From Candidatus Mycolicibacterium alkanivorans (GTDB taxonomy: Bacteria; Actinomycetota; Actinomycetes; Mycobacteriales; Mycobacteriaceae), in the NCBI RefSeq assembly GCF_022760805.1, contig NZ_JAIVFL010000001.1:2914001-2978000 (forward strand): DNA of 64,000 nt. Direction: 5' to 3'. Under the pieces are notes generated by a model. That model was not told the origin of the DNA, did no database searches, and saw only the letters and a list, made by a program, of their open reading frames with translations. Position numbers and translations under genes: made by a program. Shown piece by piece: positions 12,393-22,882 of this stretch (the stretch's first letter is position 1; every line of letters begins with the position of its first letter).

Positions 12393-12909
12393 TCGGGAAT
12401 TCCCGCCCGCTGTCGCCGTCCCACCGGCGCAGGCCGACCACGTTCGCGCCGATGTCGCCCGACAGCTCGTCGATCACCGCCAGCGCCTCGCCCACCTGCT
12501 CCGGGGTGAACTGCCGCCCGAGTGTGGCGTGCGGCGTCCAGTGTCCGGGCGCGCTGTGCGCAAACGGTTCCTGCGTCGTGTGGGGCAGGCAGCGCCGGTA
12601 GACCTCGCGGTGTAGGTCCAGCAGGTCGACGGAGGCCACGATGAGCCGCGCCAGCGTCAGCCTTCCACCGCCGAAGATCAGCGGTGCGCCGACCACCACC
12701 GGCAGCGGGAACCGTTGTCGAAGCGGCGCCAGTTCGTCGTCGACGGCCGGCTCGATGCGATCGGCGGCCAGCAGGGTGATGTGCGGGCGGTTGGTGGCCG
12801 ACCTCACCCGCAACTGGCTGGGCAGGCCCGCATCGACGAGCCGGTGCCAAACCGTGCGGATCGCCGCATCGCCGTGGCCGTCGAGGAGCAGCTCGATCGA
12901 GTGGGCCAT
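12385..12909 (-). CDS. 2'-5' RNA ligase / 2H phosphoesterase family protein (Rv1571-like)
   Basis: 174-residue protein with two H-x-T/S motifs, His43-Ile-Thr45 (RPHITLL) and His127-Ala-Thr129 (TPHATLG), the signature of the 2H phosphoesterase fold. Members open cyclic phosphodiesters or ligate 2'-5' RNA ends; the actual substrate here is unknown. It sits after bioD (5-bp gap), as Rv1571 follows bioD in M. tuberculosis, but nothing in the sequence ties it to biotin chemistry. Its 3' end overlaps the convergent bioQ gene by 8 bp. Confidence 0.85.
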   Translation of the reverse strand: MAHSIELLLDGHGDAAIRTVWHRLVDAGLPSQLRVRSATNRPHITLLAADRIEPAVDDELAPLRQRFPLPVVVGAPLIFGGGRLTLARLIVASVDLLDLHREVYRRCLPHTTQEPFAHSAPGHWTPHATLGRQFTPEQVGEALAVIDELSGDIGANVVGLRRWDGDSGREFPII

Positions 12910-12914
12910 CCGGA

Positions 12915-13589
12915 CTACAGGCCGGCGACCCAGTCCGGGTCGAATGCCCGGGCGCTCAGTGCCGCGAAGTCGACCGGCGAGACACCTGCCACCCCGGCCG
13001 GCAGCGCAGCGCGCACCGGCGCGTGACGGGCCAATCCGTCGCGGTTAGACATCTCCGCCGCACCCGGCTGCGCCGGCCAGGAACCGATGACCAACCCCGC
13101 GCATGAAAGCCCTTTGGCGGCAAGGGCTTCCAAGGTAAGCGCGGTGTGGTTGAGCGTACCGAGTCCCGCTTCGGCGACGATGAGCATCGGCGCGCCGAGT
13201 TCGACGGCGAGGTCGCGCAGCGTGACACCGTCGGCGGCGAGTTCCACCAGCAGCCCGCCGGCACCCTCGACCAGGGTGAGCCCACCCGCCGTGTCGGCGG
13301 CGCGGATCGCGGCCAGCAGATCGGGCCCGGTCGGCAGCGGCAGACCGGCCTCTTCGGACGCGGCGACCGGCGCCAGCGGCTGGGGGTAGCGGGCGACCCC
13401 GACCAGTGCGGTGACCCCGGACAGCCGGCCGATCTCGGCGAGGTCGTCATCACCGTCGGCTGTTCCGGTCTGTACCGGTTTACAGACCGCGACCGCCCGG
13501 CCGGCGAGGCGGGCGTGGCACGCCAGGGCGGCCGTGGCGACGGTCTTGCCGACGCCGGTGTTGGTGCCGGTGACGACGACGACGCTCAT
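12915..13589 (-). CDS. bioD: Dethiobiotin synthetase
   Basis: ATP-dependent carboxylation and ring closure of DAPA to dethiobiotin; 224 residues. The P-loop is at residues 7-16 ([10 protein letters not shown]), followed by CKPVQTG with the substrate Lys, and [11 protein letters not shown]. The ATG at 13589 overlaps the bioF stop by four bases. It is transcribed with bioF from the BioQ-controlled promoter at 14754-14771. Confidence 0.96.
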   Translation of the reverse strand: MSVVVVTGTNTGVGKTVATAALACHARLAGRAVAVCKPVQTGTADGDDDLAEIGRLSGVTALVGVARYPQPLAPVAASEEAGLPLPTGPDLLAAIRAADTAGGLTLVEGAGGLLVELAADGVTLRDLAVELGAPMLIVAEAGLGTLNHTALTLEALAAKGLSCAGLVIGSWPAQPGAAEMSNRDGLARHAPVRAALPAGVAGVSPVDFAALSARAFDPDWVAGL

Positions 13590-14734
13590 GGCCGGTCAGC
13601 TCCCAGCACCGAGGTGAACACCCGGCGGGCGAGGTCCATCTCGTCGTCGGTCAGGGATGCGCGCGCGGTCAGCCGCAGCCGGGAGGTCCCCGTCGGGACC
13701 GTCGGCGGCCGGAAGCAGCCGACCCGCACACCGGCGTCCAGGCAGGCCGCGGCGGCGGCGACCGCGACCTCGGGATCGCCGAGGACCACCGACACCACGG
13801 CCGACTCGGGAACGTCCGGCACACCGCACATCGCGGCCAGCTCCCGGGCGCGGCTGATCACGGCCTCGGCGCGCCACGGCTCAGCGGTCAGCACGTCCAG
13901 CGCGGCGATCGCGGCACCGGCGGCGGCTGGGGTCAGGCCGGTGTCGAAGATGAACGTCCGCGCCGAATCGATCAGGTGATCGCGCACCGCGGCCGGGCCG
14001 AGCACCACACCGCCCTGGCTGCCCAGGGACTTCGACAGGGTGGTGGTCACGACGATGTCCGGCGCACCCGCCAGTCCCGCCTCGTGCAGCAGGCCGCGTC
14101 CGCCGACGCCGCGTACACCCAGGCCGTGAGCCTCGTCGACCAGCAGCAGCGCGCGATGCCGGCGGCAGACCTCGTGCAGCTGCCGCAGCGGAGCCAGCGC
14201 GCCGTCGGTGCTGAACACCGAGTCGGTGACGACCAGCGCCCGCTCCTCGGTGCGGCCCGCCAGCGCCGCCTCGACGGCGTCGACGTCGTTGTGCGGGGTG
14301 ACGACCACGCGGGCCCGGGACAGCCGGCAGCCGTCCACCAGCGAGGCGTGCGACAGTGCGTCGGAGACCAGCAGCGACCCCGGACCCGACAGCGCCGCCA
14401 CCGCACCGAGATTGGCGGTGTAGCCCGAGGAGAACACCAGGCCGGTCTCCGCGCCGACGAAGTCGGCCAGCACAGACTCGAACTGCTCGTGCAGTTCGGT
14501 GTTGCCGGTGACCAGTCGCGAACCGGTGGAGCCCGCACCCCAGGTGCGAAGCGCAGTCACTGCCCCCTCGATCACGGCCGGGTGCCGCGACAGGCCCAGA
14601 TAGTCGTTGGAGGCCAGATCGAGGTCGGTGCCCACCGCGGGTCGCGCGCGCAGCGAGCGGCGCAGGCCGGCCTGCCGGCGCTGCCGCTCGACGGCGTCGA
14701 GCCAGGCCAGCGGTGAAAGACCTGCGCGGGTCAC
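13586..14734 (-). CDS. bioF: 8-amino-7-oxononanoate synthase
   Basis: PLP-dependent alpha-oxoamine synthase that condenses pimeloyl thioester with L-alanine; 382 residues. It shows [38 protein letters not shown] and the Schiff-base Lys235 in [11 protein letters not shown]. The frame is open far upstream through bioA, but the GTG at 14734 gives the normal N-terminus ([12 protein letters not shown]) and has GAGGAG upstream. It has its own operator, so bioFD can be controlled apart from bioA. Confidence 0.95.
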   Translation of the reverse strand: MTRAGLSPLAWLDAVERQRRQAGLRRSLRARPAVGTDLDLASNDYLGLSRHPAVIEGAVTALRTWGAGSTGSRLVTGNTELHEQFESVLADFVGAETGLVFSSGYTANLGAVAALSGPGSLLVSDALSHASLVDGCRLSRARVVVTPHNDVDAVEAALAGRTEERALVVTDSVFSTDGALAPLRQLHEVCRRHRALLLVDEAHGLGVRGVGGRGLLHEAGLAGAPDIVVTTTLSKSLGSQGGVVLGPAAVRDHLIDSARTFIFDTGLTPAAAGAAIAALDVLTAEPWRAEAVISRARELAAMCGVPDVPESAVVSVVLGDPEVAVAAAAACLDAGVRVGCFRPPTVPTGTSRLRLTARASLTDDEMDLARRVFTSVLGADRP

Positions 14735-14753
14735 GGGGCTCCTCAGGTGGACT

Positions 14754-14771
14754 TGAACACCGTTCAGGTTA
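14754..14771 (-). promoter_or_regulatory. BioQ operator and -10 box of bioFD, overlapping the bioA stop codon
   Basis: TGAACACCGTTCA at 14754-14766 is identical to the box between bioB and bioQ. On the minus strand it is preceded directly by TAACCT (14766-14771), a plausible -10, so the arrangement TA(A/G)CCT + GAACGGTGTTCAAG is the same as at bioB. The last three bases of the box are the bioA stop codon, so operator and coding sequence are interlocked. Confidence 0.9.
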
Positions 14772-16056
14772 GTGCACCGGCGACCGCGACCATCGCCGAG
14801 GTGATCTGGGCGATCTCGTCCGGCGTGCAGATGAACGGCGGCATCGCATAGATGAGGTTGCGGAACGGCCGCAGCCAGACACCGTTGTCCAGGGCGACCG
14901 GGGTGGCAATCCGGAGGTCGACGGGCTCGCGGGTCTCGATGACGCCGATCGCCCCGAACACCCGGACGTCGGTGACTCCGGGAAGTGCCCGAGCGGGCTC
15001 CAGACCCTCGGCGAGCCCGGCGGCGATCTCGGCCACCCGGGCGCGCCAGTCCTGGGCCAGCAGCAGCTCCACCGAGGCCACCGACACCGCGCACGCCAGG
15101 GCGTTGGCCATGAACGTGGGCCCGTGCATCAACGCGCCCGCCTCGCTGCCGCTGATGGCGCGAGCGATCTCGAGTGTGCACAGCGTTGCCGCCAGGGTGA
15201 CGTACCCGCCGGTGAGCGCCTTGCCGACGCACATGATGTCCGGGCTGACCCCGGCGTGGTCGGCGGCGAACATCTCGCCGGTGCGGCCGAATCCCGTGGC
15301 GATCTCGTCGAAGACCAGGAGCACGTTGTTGCGGTCGCACACCGCGCGTAGATCGGTCAGGTAGCGCGGATCGTGGAACCGCATTCCGCCCGCCCCCTGC
15401 ACCACAGGCTCGACGATGACGGCGGCCACCTCGTCGGCGTGCGCGCGCAGCTGAGCCTCGAAGGAATCCATGTAGGCGGGGTCGTAGCGGGCCGGCACCG
15501 CGGGCGCGAAGATCTGCGGGAACAGGACGTCGGTCCACAGTGAGTGCATGCCGCCTTCGGGATCGCACACGCTCATCGGGGTGAAGGTGTCGCCGTGGTA
15601 GCCGCCGCGCCACGTCATCAGGCGGTTCTTGCCGAACCGGCCGAGGCTGCGCCAGTACTGAAGCGCCATCTTGGCGGCGACCTCCACCGACACCGAGCCG
15701 GAGTCGGAGAAGAACGCCGTGTCCAAGCCCGGCGGGGTGATGTCGACGAGCAGCTGCGCCAGACGGGCGGCGGGCTCGTGGGTCAGACCGCCGAACATGA
15801 CGTGGTTCAGCACCGCGAGCTGGCGGGTCAGCGCGGCGTCGAGCACCGGGTGCCCGTGGCCGTGCACCGCGGTCCACCAGGAGGCCATCGCGTCGAGGGC
15901 GCGGATCTCGACGCCATCGCGCACCAAGGTCAGCCATGCTCCGTGGGCGCCGACCGCGACCACGGGCGGCATCGACTCGGCGCCGACGGTGCTGTACGGG
16001 TGCCAGATGTGGGCCGCGTCGATCGCGCTGATCTGCTGCGGGGTCAACGCCGACAC
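14764..16056 (-). CDS. bioA: Adenosylmethionine-8-amino-7-oxononanoate aminotransferase
   Basis: Class III PLP aminotransferase that uses SAM as amino donor to make DAPA; 430 residues. It shows [41 protein letters not shown] and the Schiff-base Lys279 in [10 protein letters not shown]. The GTG at 16056 gives the usual N-terminus ([21 protein letters not shown]). TAGGCT lies about eight bases upstream, so the transcript may be nearly leaderless; no BioQ box was found before bioA. Confidence 0.96.
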   Translation of the reverse strand: MSALTPQQISAIDAAHIWHPYSTVGAESMPPVVAVGAHGAWLTLVRDGVEIRALDAMASWWTAVHGHGHPVLDAALTRQLAVLNHVMFGGLTHEPAARLAQLLVDITPPGLDTAFFSDSGSVSVEVAAKMALQYWRSLGRFGKNRLMTWRGGYHGDTFTPMSVCDPEGGMHSLWTDVLFPQIFAPAVPARYDPAYMDSFEAQLRAHADEVAAVIVEPVVQGAGGMRFHDPRYLTDLRAVCDRNNVLLVFDEIATGFGRTGEMFAADHAGVSPDIMCVGKALTGGYVTLAATLCTLEIARAISGSEAGALMHGPTFMANALACAVSVASVELLLAQDWRARVAEIAAGLAEGLEPARALPGVTDVRVFGAIGVIETREPVDLRIATPVALDNGVWLRPFRNLIYAMPPFICTPDEIAQITSAMVAVAGALT

Positions 16057-16182
16057 GCTGTGACAGCCTAGTGCAGCGTCGCCGCCGCCCCTTCCCGCTG
16101 TGACGCAGGCCTTTGCTCACCGCGGTTGCGGCCGGTGAGGACGGGTTCGCTGCGAGATGGTTCGGTAGATTGTGCCTCGATC

Positions 16183-18357
16183 ATGTTGACCCTCACCCCG
16201 ACCCGTCCCGCGGCAGCGACCCAGGTGGGTCCTGCCTCGCCCGCGGCGATAGGGACGCGGAAATCCGGGTTCTACCGGCACGACCTCGACGGCCTGCGGG
16301 GTGTTGCGATCGCCCTGGTGGCAGTCTTCCACGTCTGGTTCGGCCGGGTGTCGGGTGGGGTCGACGTGTTTCTGGTGCTGTCCGGCTTCTTCTTCGGTGG
16401 TTCGCTGCTGCGCACCGTGCTGAACCCGGAATCGTCGCTGTCACCGTGGCCGGAGATCGTCCGGTTGGTGCGCCGGCTGCTGCCGGCTCTCGTCGTGGTG
16501 CTTGCCGCGGCCGCGGTGCTTACCGTCATGATACAGCCGGAAACTCGCTGGGAGACGTTTGCTGACCAGAGCCTCGCCAGCCTCGGCTACTTCCAGAACT
16601 GGGAGTTGTCAGCGACGGCGTCAAACTACCTCCGGGCCGGTGAAGCAGTCAGTCCGCTGCAGCACATCTGGTCGATGTCCGTTCAGGGGCAGTTCTACAT
16701 CGCGTTCCTCGTGCTCGTCTTCCTGTTTGCCCACGTGCTGCGCCGCCCGCTGGGCAAACGGCTGCGTCCTACTTTCGTGATTTTGCTGACCGCGCTGACG
16801 GTGGCCTCGTTCGTCTTTGCCGTGTTCGCTCATCAGGCCGACCAGACCACCGCCTACTACAACAGCTTCGCCCGGGCATGGGAATTGCTGCTCGGAGTTC
16901 TGGTCGGCGCGCTGGTGCCCTCCATCGCCTGGCCGATGCGGCTTCGCACGGTGCTGGCCTCGGTTGGGCTGGCCGCTGTCGCGTCCTGCGGTGCGCTCAT
17001 CGACGGCGTCAGGCAGTTCCCCGGTCCGTGGGCGCTGGTACCCGTCGGCGCGACGGTTCTGATGATCCTGGCCGCCGCCAACCGCCAGGCGCAGCCGGAC
17101 ACCCGGGACCGGTTGCCGTGGCCCAGCCGGCTGCTGGCCGCGGCACCGCTGGTGACGCTCGGATCGATGGCCTACTCGTTGTATCTGTGGCATTGGCCAC
17201 TGCTGATCTTCTGGCTGGCCTACACCGGCGAGGGTCATGCCGGCCTGTTCGACGGTGCCGCCATCCTGGCGGTCTCCGGTGTACTCGCCTACCTGACCAT
17301 GCGCTTCGTCGAGGAGCCACTGCGCTACCGCCGCGGGGCGCCCTCGGCGCGCCCGCAGCCGGTTGCGGTGCCGTGGCGCACCCGTTGGCGGCGCCCGACG
17401 ATCGCGCTGGGCACCACCGTGGGCCTGCTCGGGGTGGCGCTGACGGTGACCTCCTTCACCTGGCGGGAGCACGTCATCCTGCAGCGCGCCAGCGGCAAGG
17501 AACTCGCCGCACTGTCCCCCACCGACTATCCCGGCGCCCGGGCACTCACCGAGCACGTCCGGGTTCGGCGCCTGCCCATGCGCCCCACTGTCCTGGAAGC
17601 CCCGAACGACCTGCCCGAGTCGACCAACGACGGATGCATCAGTGATTTCGACCACACCGGAATCATCAACTGTACCTACGGCGACGCTGCGGCCACCCGC
17701 ACCATCGCGCTGGCCGGTGGATCACACGCCGAGCACTGGATCACCGCGCTGGACCAACTGGGCAAGCGGCACCACTTCAAGGTCGTGACGTACCTGAAGA
17801 TGGGCTGTCCGCTGACCACCCAGCGGGTGCCGCTGGTGATGGGCGACAACCGGCCCTACCCGCAGTGCCACACCTGGAACGACCGGGTGATGGCCAAGCT
17901 GATCGGCGACCACCCCGATTTCGTGTTCACCACCTCCACCCGGCCGTGGAACATCAAGCCGGGCGACGTCATGCCCGCGACCTACATCGGTGTCTGGCAG
18001 ACGTTGTCGGACAACAAGATTCCCATTCTGGCGATGCGGGACACCCCGTGGCTGGTGCGCAACGGCCAGCCGTTCTTCCCGTCGGACTGCCTGGCCAAGG
18101 GCGGTGACGCGGTCTCGTGCGGAATCAAACGTTCTGATATGCTCTCCGGCCGCAACCAGACGCTGGACTTCCTCGGCCAGTTCCCGCTCATGCGGGTCCT
18201 GGACCTCAGCGACACGGTGTGCCGGCCGGACTGGTGCCGCGCGGTGGAGGGAAATGTGCTGGTTTACCGCGATTCACACCACATCTCGGCGACATACATG
18301 CGCACCCTCATCCCGGAACTGAGCCGACAGCTGGGTCCGGCCACGGGTTGGTGGTGA
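16183..18357 (+). CDS. Membrane acyltransferase-3 with C-terminal SGNH domain (Rv1565c/OafA-like)
   Basis: 724-residue protein: an N-terminal acyltransferase-3 domain of about ten membrane helices (residues about 25-400; DLDGLRGVAIALVAVFHV with the family Arg/His, LYLWHWPLL, MRFVEEPLRYR), then an external SGNH-like domain (about 490-720) with GGSHAEHW near its start and DSHHISATYMR near its end. This layout fits an O-acetyl or O-acyl transferase acting on cell-envelope glycans; the substrate is unknown. The ATG at 16183 is preferred over the upstream in-frame ATG because TAGATT (16166-16171) lies between them. It is upstream of and co-directional with the tre genes. Confidence 0.88.
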   Translation: MLTLTPTRPAAATQVGPASPAAIGTRKSGFYRHDLDGLRGVAIALVAVFHVWFGRVSGGVDVFLVLSGFFFGGSLLRTVLNPESSLSPWPEIVRLVRRLLPALVVVLAAAAVLTVMIQPETRWETFADQSLASLGYFQNWELSATASNYLRAGEAVSPLQHIWSMSVQGQFYIAFLVLVFLFAHVLRRPLGKRLRPTFVILLTALTVASFVFAVFAHQADQTTAYYNSFARAWELLLGVLVGALVPSIAWPMRLRTVLASVGLAAVASCGALIDGVRQFPGPWALVPVGATVLMILAAANRQAQPDTRDRLPWPSRLLAAAPLVTLGSMAYSLYLWHWPLLIFWLAYTGEGHAGLFDGAAILAVSGVLAYLTMRFVEEPLRYRRGAPSARPQPVAVPWRTRWRRPTIALGTTVGLLGVALTVTSFTWREHVILQRASGKELAALSPTDYPGARALTEHVRVRRLPMRPTVLEAPNDLPESTNDGCISDFDHTGIINCTYGDAAATRTIALAGGSHAEHWITALDQLGKRHHFKVVTYLKMGCPLTTQRVPLVMGDNRPYPQCHTWNDRVMAKLIGDHPDFVFTTSTRPWNIKPGDVMPATYIGVWQTLSDNKIPILAMRDTPWLVRNGQPFFPSDCLAKGGDAVSCGIKRSDMLSGRNQTLDFLGQFPLMRVLDLSDTVCRPDWCRAVEGNVLVYRDSHHISATYMRTLIPELSRQLGPATGWW

Positions 18358-18398
18358 CTGCCCGCGCATCCCGGCGGGCGCGCCGATAAGGTCGAAAC

Positions 18399-20579
18399 AT
18401 GTCGTCGAGCAAACCCACTAGCGGCCAGGGAGGTGCAGCCACTCCCAAGCCCACGGTGACCACCGTCTGGCCCGGCGCCGCCTATCCGCTCGGTGCCACC
18501 TACGACGGCGCCGGCACGAACTTCTCGGTGTTCTCCGAGGTGGCCGAGAAGGTCGAGCTGTGCCTGATCGCCAAGGACGGCGCCGAGACCCGGATCGAAC
18601 TCGACGAGGTCGACGGGTTCGCCTGGCACGCCTATCTGCCGACCGTCACCCCCGGCCAGCGCTACGGCTTCCGGGTGTACGGGCCGTGGGATCCCGCCGC
18701 CGGGCACCGCTGCGATCCGAGCAAGCTGCTGCTCGACCCGTACGGCAAGTCCTTCCACGGCGACTTCGAGTTCACCCAGGCGCTATTCTCCTACGACCTC
18801 GAAGCCGAGGATCTCGCCTCCGGCGGCACCCCGCCGATGGTGGACTCCCTCGGCCACACCATGACCAGCGTCGTGATCAACCCGTTCTTCCACTGGGGAT
18901 CCGACCACCCGCCACGCACCCCATACCACGAGACGATCATCTACGAGGCGCACGTCAAGGGCATGACCCAGACCCATCCCGACATCCCCGAGGAGCTGCG
19001 GGGAACCTACGCGGGTCTTGGTCACCCCGCGATCATCGACTACCTCAAGGCGCTCAACGTCACCGCGATCGAGCTGATGCCGGTCCACCAGTTCCTGCAT
19101 GATCACCGCCTGCTGGACCTGGGCCTGCGAAACTACTGGGGCTACAACACTTTCGGCTTCTTCGCTCCCCACTACCAGTACGCGGCCACCCAGCACGCCG
19201 GCGCGGCGGTGGCCGAGTTCAAGACGATGGTGCGCTCCTTCCACGAGGCCGGCATCGAGGTGATCCTCGACGTCGTCTACAACCACACCGCCGAGGGCAA
19301 CCATCTGGGCCCCACGATCAACTTCCGCGGTATCGACAACACGGCGTACTATCGGTTGCTCGACGACGACAAGCGGTTCTACAAGGACTTCACCGGCACC
19401 GGCAACAGCCTCAACGCCCGCTATCCGCACACCCTGCAGCTCATCATGGACTCGCTGCGCTACTGGGCGCTCGAGATGCATGTCGACGGGTTCCGGTTCG
19501 ATCTGGCCTCGACGCTGGCTCGTGAGTTCTACGACGTCGACCGGCTGTCGGCGTTCTTCGACCTGGTGCAGCAGGACCCGGTGGTCAGCCAGGTCAAGCT
19601 GATCGCCGAGCCGTGGGACATCGGCGAGGGCGGCTACCAAGTCGGCAACTTCCCCGGCCTGTGGACCGAGTGGAACGGCAAGTACCGCGACACGGTGCGC
19701 GATTACTGGCGCGGAGAGCCCGCCACCCTCGGTGAGTTCGCCTCCCGGCTGACCGGCTCCTCGGACCTCTACGAGGCCACCGGCCGCCGACCCTCGGCCA
19801 GCATCAATTTCGTCACCTGCCACGACGGCTTCACGCTGGCCGACCTGGTGTCCTACAACGAGAAGCACAACGAGGCCAACGGCGAGGACAACCGCGACGG
19901 CGAAAGCCACAACCGGTCCTGGAACTGCGGCGCCGAGGGGCCGACCGACGACCCCGAGATCGTGGCGCTACGGCACCGGCAGATGCGCAACATCATGGCC
20001 ACCCTGATGCTGTCGCAGGGCACGCCCATGATCGCCCACGGCGACGAGATCGGCCGAACGCAGTTGGGCAACAATAATGTCTACTGCCAGGACTCCGAGA
20101 TCTCCTGGATGGACTGGGGCCTGCGGGAGACCAATGCCGGCCTGCTGGACTTTGCCCGCAAGGTGACCGCACTGCGCAAGAAGCACCCGGTGTTCCGCCG
20201 CCGCCGGTTCTTCGAGGGTGAGCCGATCCGCAGCGGTGACCAGATCCGGGACATCGCCTGGCTCACCCCGGCCGGCACCGAGATGACGCACGACGACTGG
20301 GGCTCGGGCTTCAAATGCGTGGCGGTGTTCCTCAACGGCGAAGCCATCACGGCACCGAATGCCCGCGGTGAGCGTGTGGTCGACGACTCGTTTCTGCTGT
20401 GCTTCAACGCCCACAGCAAGCCGGTCGAGTTCGTCACCCCCGACGGCGATCACGCCAAGGAGTGGACCGCCGTGCTGGACACCTGGGACCCGAACGGCAA
20501 CAGCGATCTACTGATCAAAGCCGGCGAGACGATCAGTGTCTCGCCCCGCTCGGTTCTGGTGCTTCAAAAGACGGCCTAG
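18399..20579 (+). CDS. treX: Glycogen debranching enzyme TreX
   Basis: GH13 isoamylase-type enzyme that removes alpha-1,6 branches so TreY/TreZ can turn glycogen into trehalose; 726 residues. It has an N-terminal CBM48-like domain (PLGATYDGAGTNFSVFS), then the barrel with VILDVVYNHT, the nucleophile Asp368 (DGFRFDLAS), the acid Glu404 (LIAEPWD) and FVTCHDG. The 41-bp gap after the acyltransferase and the 17-bp gap before treY make treX-treY-treZ a clear operon in the order of Rv1564c-Rv1563c-Rv1562c. Confidence 0.96.
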   Translation: MSSSKPTSGQGGAATPKPTVTTVWPGAAYPLGATYDGAGTNFSVFSEVAEKVELCLIAKDGAETRIELDEVDGFAWHAYLPTVTPGQRYGFRVYGPWDPAAGHRCDPSKLLLDPYGKSFHGDFEFTQALFSYDLEAEDLASGGTPPMVDSLGHTMTSVVINPFFHWGSDHPPRTPYHETIIYEAHVKGMTQTHPDIPEELRGTYAGLGHPAIIDYLKALNVTAIELMPVHQFLHDHRLLDLGLRNYWGYNTFGFFAPHYQYAATQHAGAAVAEFKTMVRSFHEAGIEVILDVVYNHTAEGNHLGPTINFRGIDNTAYYRLLDDDKRFYKDFTGTGNSLNARYPHTLQLIMDSLRYWALEMHVDGFRFDLASTLAREFYDVDRLSAFFDLVQQDPVVSQVKLIAEPWDIGEGGYQVGNFPGLWTEWNGKYRDTVRDYWRGEPATLGEFASRLTGSSDLYEATGRRPSASINFVTCHDGFTLADLVSYNEKHNEANGEDNRDGESHNRSWNCGAEGPTDDPEIVALRHRQMRNIMATLMLSQGTPMIAHGDEIGRTQLGNNNVYCQDSEISWMDWGLRETNAGLLDFARKVTALRKKHPVFRRRRFFEGEPIRSGDQIRDIAWLTPAGTEMTHDDWGSGFKCVAVFLNGEAITAPNARGERVVDDSFLLCFNAHSKPVEFVTPDGDHAKEWTAVLDTWDPNGNSDLLIKAGETISVSPRSVLVLQKTA

Positions 20580-20596
20580 CGGGAACAGGGACAGCT

Positions 20597-22882
20597 ATGG
20601 CCTTCCCGGTGCTGGCCACCTATCGCCTGCAACTGCGTGACGGGTTCACCTTCGCCGACGCCGAGAAACTCGTCGACTATCTCGACGACCTCGGCGTCAC
20701 GCATCTGTACCTGTCCCCCATCCTGACCGCCACCCCCGGATCCGAGCACGGCTACGACGTCGTAGATCCGACCACGGTGTCAGAGGAACTCGGCGGTGCC
20801 GACGGCCTGGCCCGGTTGTCGGCCGCCGCCAGGGCACGAGGGCTGGGCCTGGTCGTCGACATCGTCGCGAACCATGTCGGGGTTGGCAGTCCCCAACACA
20901 ACCCGTGGTGGTGGGACGTCCTGCGGCACGGCCGCGAATCGGCCTACGCGTCGTATTTCGACATCGACTGGGATGCCGACCCTAGTGGCCGAATCGTGTT
21001 GCCGGTACTGGGTTCTGACGATGATGCCGAGCAACTCGCCGTCGACGGTGAGACGTTGCGGCTCGGGAATCTGGTGTTCCCGATCGCCCCGGGCACCGGT
21101 GCGGGCTCGGGTGCGCAGGTGCACGACCGCCAGCACTACAAGCTGACGGGCTGGCGCACCGGGGTGTGCGGATACCGGCGCTTCTTCGCGATCACCTCGC
21201 TGGCGGGTCTGCGTCAGGAGGATCCGGCCGTGTTCGCGGCCACCCATGCCGAGGTGGCCCGCTGGTTCTCCGAGAATCTGGTCGACGGTGTGCGCATCGA
21301 CCACCCCGACGGGCTGACCGATCCAGGAGGATACCTGGTCCGCCTGCGCGAACTCGTCGGGCCGCGGGCCTGGATCGTCATCGAGAAGATCCTGGCCGTC
21401 GGTGAGCCGCTGGACCCGTCGCTGCCCATCGACGGCACCACCGGCTACGACGTGCTGCGCGAGGTCGGCGGCGTGTTCGTCGACCCGAGCGGGGCCGAGG
21501 CTCTCACCGAGCTGGCGAGTTCGACCGGTTTCGACCACGATCAAGCACCGGAGTTGTTGCGTCAGTTGAAGATCGGGTCGATGACCGAGACGCTGGCCAG
21601 CGAGCTGCGCAGGGTGTGCCGCACCATCGCCGCGGCCGCCGGGGCCGACGACCCGCGGCTGCCGGATGCGGTGACGGCGCTGCTGACCAACGTCGGCGTG
21701 TACCGCTGCGACTATCAGAATCTCTCGCAACTGCTGTCCGCCGCGATCGCCCGCACCGTCGCCCAGCGGCCCGGACTGGCCGCCCCGCTGGAGATCGTCT
21801 CGACCGCACTGGCCGCCTCCGACGAGGCGGGGGCCCGGCTGCAGCAGCTGTGCGGCGCGATGACGGCCAAATCCGTCGAGGACTGCTACTTCTACCGCGA
21901 CGCCCGGCTGGTGTCACTCAACGAGGTCGGCGGCGAACCCGAACGCTTCGGTGTCAGCGCCGCGGAGTTCCACCGCAGCAATGCGATCAGGGCGCGGCTG
22001 TGGCCGCGGGCCATGACCACGCTGTCGACACACGACACCAAGCGCGGCGAGGACGTCCGTGCCCGCATCGGGGTGCTCTCGCAGGTTCCATCGCTGTGGA
22101 CCAGGTGCATCAGCCGCTGGGAGAAGTCCGCCCCCTCGCCCGACCCGCTGACCGGATTGTTCCTGTGGCAGAACATCTTCGGAGTGTGGCCGGCCGACGG
22201 CGAGGTGACCGCCGAGCTACGCGAGCGGCTGCACGCCTTCACCCAGAAGGCGATCCGCGAGGCCGACTGGCGGACCTCGTGGGCCGATCCGGACGCCGCC
22301 TTCGAAGCCGCCGTGCACCAGTGGCTGGACACCATCATCGACGGCCAGGTGGCCGGCGAACTGACCCGGCTGCTGACGCAGCTTGCGCCCCATGCCCACA
22401 ACGATGCGCTGGGCCAGAAGTTGCTGGCCTTGACGGTGCCGGGCGTCCCGGACGTCTACCAGGGCACCGAGTTGTGGGAGGACAGCCTCGTCGACCCGGA
22501 CAACCGCAGGTTCGTCGACTACGCCGCACATCGCGCCGCGTTCGAGCGGCTGGCCCACCCGAAGATGCGGGTGGTCAACGCGGCACTGCGGGCCCGCCGC
22601 GACCGGCCGGACAGCTTCCTCGCCGGCGGCTATCTGCCGGTGTTGGCCCGCGGTAATCGTGCCGAATACCTGATCTCCTTCGTCCGGGGCCACGACGTGG
22701 CAGTTGCGGTGTCCCGTTGGACCATGCGCCTGCAGGAATCAGGTTGGGGTGACACCGTTCTGCCGCTGCCTGCCGGCACGTGGACCGACCGGATCACGGG
22801 ATCGGTGTGGACCGACACGGTCCGCGCGGATGATCTGTTCGCCGAGCTTCCCGTCGCGCTCCTGGAGAGGTCGCATGGCTGA
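20597..22882 (+). CDS. treY: Maltooligosyl trehalose synthase
   Basis: GH13 enzyme that converts the reducing-end glucose of maltodextrins to an alpha,alpha-1,1 linkage; 761 residues. It shows TYRLQLRDGF, YLSPILTATPGSEHGYDVVD, DIVANHVG, the nucleophile Asp235 (GVRIDHPDGL), the acid Glu263 (VIEKIL), and the STHDTKRGEDVRAR motif. The frame is open upstream inside treX, but the ATG at 20597 follows GGGAACAGGGAC and gives the family N-terminus. Its last 8 bp overlap treZ. Confidence 0.96.
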   Translation: MAFPVLATYRLQLRDGFTFADAEKLVDYLDDLGVTHLYLSPILTATPGSEHGYDVVDPTTVSEELGGADGLARLSAAARARGLGLVVDIVANHVGVGSPQHNPWWWDVLRHGRESAYASYFDIDWDADPSGRIVLPVLGSDDDAEQLAVDGETLRLGNLVFPIAPGTGAGSGAQVHDRQHYKLTGWRTGVCGYRRFFAITSLAGLRQEDPAVFAATHAEVARWFSENLVDGVRIDHPDGLTDPGGYLVRLRELVGPRAWIVIEKILAVGEPLDPSLPIDGTTGYDVLREVGGVFVDPSGAEALTELASSTGFDHDQAPELLRQLKIGSMTETLASELRRVCRTIAAAAGADDPRLPDAVTALLTNVGVYRCDYQNLSQLLSAAIARTVAQRPGLAAPLEIVSTALAASDEAGARLQQLCGAMTAKSVEDCYFYRDARLVSLNEVGGEPERFGVSAAEFHRSNAIRARLWPRAMTTLSTHDTKRGEDVRARIGVLSQVPSLWTRCISRWEKSAPSPDPLTGLFLWQNIFGVWPADGEVTAELRERLHAFTQKAIREADWRTSWADPDAAFEAAVHQWLDTIIDGQVAGELTRLLTQLAPHAHNDALGQKLLALTVPGVPDVYQGTELWEDSLVDPDNRRFVDYAAHRAAFERLAHPKMRVVNAALRARRDRPDSFLAGGYLPVLARGNRAEYLISFVRGHDVAVAVSRWTMRLQESGWGDTVLPLPAGTWTDRITGSVWTDTVRADDLFAELPVALLERSHG

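Noticed and set aside
13586..16120. Long open frame suggesting a BioF with a 460-residue extension
   Set aside because: The extension is an arginine-rich shadow frame of bioA; a GTG with GAGGAG at 14734 gives a normal BioF.
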